A stretch of DNA of 64,000 nucleotides from the NCBI RefSeq assembly GCF_019880365.1, contig NZ_CP082271.1, forward strand, positions 2,852,001 through 2,916,000. The letters are read 5' to 3'. Below, one piece after another: positions 62,422 to 64,000 of the stretch; the first letter of the stretch is position 1; every line of letters starts with the position of its first letter. Source of the stretch: Pseudomonas sp. DNDY-54. Lineage in GTDB: Bacteria; Pseudomonadota; Gammaproteobacteria; Pseudomonadales; Pseudomonadaceae. The position numbers and the translations under genes are program-made. The notes under the pieces were generated by a model. It was not told the origin of the DNA. It saw only the letters and a list, made by a program, of their open reading frames with translations, and did not search any database.

Positions 62422-63405
62422 CTAGCGCAGCTGCGGGCCCTGAAAGCCCATCCACATGGCAAGCTGCGAACCCACGCTCGCCCCTAGCCTTTTAGTAAAC
62501 CGATCTAGAGCGGAGTCTTTGACGGTGAAATCAACCAGCTCTTCCTCTTTGATGACTTCTCGTGCGACGTAGCTCGCGCTGCCCAGCCCATCAATCAGGC
62601 CCAGCTCAAGCGCCTGCTCTCCAGACCAAATAAGCCCCGAAAACAACTCGGGGTGTTCCTCGACCTGTAGCCGGTCACCACGCCCCTGCTTGACGCTATC
62701 GATGAATTGCCGATGCGTGGTTGCAAGGACGCTACGCCAGAACTCCGTTTCTTCGGGTTTTTCAGGCTGGAACGGATCAAGAAATGCCTTGTGCTCGCCC
62801 GAGGTATAGACCCGCCGCTCCACGCCAACCTTTTGCATCGTCTCGACGAACCCGAAAGTGGCGGCGGTGACCCCAATCGAGCCGACCAGACTGGACTTAT
62901 CGGCATAAATCGCATCCGCTGCGCTGGCAATATAATAAGCGCCAGATGCACCCAGATCAGTAATAACCGCATAGACCTTTACGGCTGGATATTCGCCACG
63001 AAGCCGTCGGATTTCATCATAAATATATCCCGACTGGACCGGACTGCCGCCCGGACTGTTTATCCGCAGCACCACTCCTTTGGTGTTGGAATCTTCGAAA
63101 GCGGCCCGAAGCGCCCCGACAATGTTGTCCGCGCTCGCTGCCTCTTCATCGGCAATCATCCCTCTAACATTGATGACGGCGGTATGGCTGTCGCCTTCAG
63201 CCTTGCCGTCACCCATACGCAGCAAAGGCGAGAACATCAGTAGCGCACCGAAGAGATAGATAAAGGTAAGCAGCTTAAAAAATATGCCCCAACGCCTAGC
63301 TCGTCTCTGCTCCTGCACACCAGCAAGCAGGGTCTTTTCCAACAGTTTCCAACTGTTGCGATCGTCCTTCCCCTCGCCCGCGGGCGCCTTCCATTCATCC
63401 GACAT
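62422..63405 (-). CDS. sppA: Signal peptide peptidase SppA, S49 family
   Basis: This 327-residue membrane protease has one N-terminal helix (about 32-52), a catalytic Ser in SSLVGSIGVTAATFGF and a Lys in the ASGAYYIASAADAIYAD region's dyad partner position further on, plus RINSPGGSPVQSGYIYDEI. It degrades cleaved signal peptides. ATG 63405 (MSDEWKAPAGEG) gives the family N-terminus; a frame starting 43 codons earlier overlaps the HAD gene. It overlaps that gene by 11 nt. Confidence 0.94.
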   Translation of the reverse strand: MSDEWKAPAGEGKDDRNSWKLLEKTLLAGVQEQRRARRWGIFFKLLTFIYLFGALLMFSPLLRMGDGKAEGDSHTAVINVRGMIADEEAASADNIVGALRAAFEDSNTKGVVLRINSPGGSPVQSGYIYDEIRRLRGEYPAVKVYAVITDLGASGAYYIASAADAIYADKSSLVGSIGVTAATFGFVETMQKVGVERRVYTSGEHKAFLDPFQPEKPEETEFWRSVLATTHRQFIDSVKQGRGDRLQVEEHPELFSGLIWSGEQALELGLIDGLGSASYVAREVIKEEELVDFTVKDSALDRFTKRLGASVGSQLAMWMGFQGPQLR

Positions 63406-64000
63406 GCGCAACCACCTCAGCGAGTGAATCAGTGGAGCACAGCCAGTCACCGAGCTCCGAAATATGTTTAATGGCCAAACACGGCATGCAAGCTTGCAAG
63501 ACTTCGAGGGGCTGAGCGCCGTACGTAACCGCAACGCTGTCCACGCCAGCTCGCCGCGCCATCTCGAGATCGAACACAGAATCCCCGATCATGAGGGCCC
63601 GCTCTGGACCAACCCCGCAATGCGCCAGAATCTCATGAATCATTTGTGGATTAGGCTTGCTCAAGGTCTCATCTGCGCAGCGGGTCACATCAAAGAAATC
63701 ACCCCATCCGTGCCCCGCGAGCACTCGATCCAAACCGCGCCTCCCCTTACCGGTCGCCACGGCAAGAAAGTACCCATGACCACGGAACGCCCGCAACGCC
63801 TCAGCCACGCCCGGATAGAGCACTGACGGCTCAGCTTCAAGCGAAAGATAATGGTCTGCATAGGCTCGACGAAACGCCTCCACCGTACGCTCATCACTAA
63901 CCTCGGGGTACAGAGCAGCAATCGCTTCAGGCAAACCGAGCCCAATAATGCCTTTAATGGACGCTTCATCAAGCGCCGGTAATTCGCAATCAGCAGCGGC
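63395..64000 (-). CDS. HAD-superfamily phosphatase (5' end outside window)
   Basis: The frame is open to position 64000, so the start and the DxDGT motif I lie beyond the window; about 201 residues are visible. HAD motifs II and III/IV are present: LAVATGKGRRGLD, LSKPNPQMIHEIL and ALMIGDSVFDLEMARRAGV. GIIGLGLPEAI is typical of the phosphoglycolate phosphatase-like group. It lies between rluC-type and sppA genes in related genomes. It overlaps sppA by 11 nt. Confidence 0.92.
   Translation of the reverse strand, partial: AAADCELPALDEASIKGIIGLGLPEAIAALYPEVSDERTVEAFRRAYADHYLSLEAEPSVLYPGVAEALRAFRGHGYFLAVATGKGRRGLDRVLAGHGWGDFFDVTRCADETLSKPNPQMIHEILAHCGVGPERALMIGDSVFDLEMARRAGVDSVAVTYGAQPLEVLQACMPCLAIKHISELGDWLCSTDSLAEVVAHVG

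Overview
The window is a GC-rich chromosomal segment of a Pseudomonas-type gammaproteobacterium. Gene content and order closely follow Pseudomonas: the che-mot-fle-flh-fli block, HptB/HsbR/HsbA, etfBA with ETF-QO, and yceD-rpmF-plsX-fabDG-acpP-fabF-pabC-mltG-tmk-holB-pilZ-tatD. I infer Pseudomonas sensu lato, possibly the P. stutzeri (Stutzerimonas) group, but the genus call rests on recalled synteny, not on a search. It is core-chromosome-like: I saw no rRNA, tRNA, transposase, prophage or CRISPR array.

Region 1 (1-12.3 kb, all on the minus strand, so transcription runs from high to low coordinates): flhA, flhF, fleN, fliA, cheY, cheZ, cheA, cheB, motC, motD and a parA cut by the window edge. 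These genes build the export gate, set polar flagellum position and number, supply the late-gene sigma factor, carry chemotaxis signalling and form the second stator. Region 2 (12.5-30.5 kb): sodC (plus) sits beside flhA, then on the minus strand come fliEFGHIJ, hsbA-hsbR-hptB, fliK, fliLMNOPQR and flhB. An unrecognised two-helix membrane protein gene lies on the plus strand between fliK and fliL. Sigma-54-type promoters with GG-N10-GC spacing stand before fliE and fliL (near consensus) and fliK and flhA (weaker), matching FleQ/RpoN control of early and middle flagellar genes.

Region 3 (30.7-41.8 kb) is mixed: a BenE-family transporter, an SDR oxidoreductase, a zinc-free NADP-dependent oxidoreductase, pyrF, a 55-residue DUF2897 protein, a CHASE4-PAS-GGDEF-EAL c-di-GMP enzyme, a lipoprotein, a MocR-type regulator, an OmpA/DUF4398 lipoprotein pair and a solute-binding protein. 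Region 4 (41.9-51.4 kb): etfBA diverges from ETF-QO across a likely PsrA operator, followed by DUF1285, DUF4823, radical SAM, TetR, class V aminotransferase and aromatic amino acid permease genes. Region 5 (51.5-64 kb): the fatty acid/phospholipid cluster with tightly coupled housekeeping genes, then maf, an S49 peptidase and a HAD phosphatase truncated by the window end.

The most interesting observation is a recurring acidic D-[DE]-[IVF]-[DE]-x-L-L peptide. It occurs once in the FliM N-terminus (the classical CheY-binding peptide), once in the FliN N-terminus, once at the CheZ C-terminus, and three times as near-identical modules in the CheA linker where enterobacterial CheA carries its CheY-docking P2 domain. 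This suggests a shared CheY-docking code, with CheA using a repeat array in place of P2. Other points are the unknown gene inside the flagellar locus, the etf operator/promoter layout, a mocR operator that overlaps an alternative start codon, a TetR-like palindrome before the c-di-GMP gene, and three successive GTGA stop/start overlaps in the fabF-pabC-mltG-tmk run.
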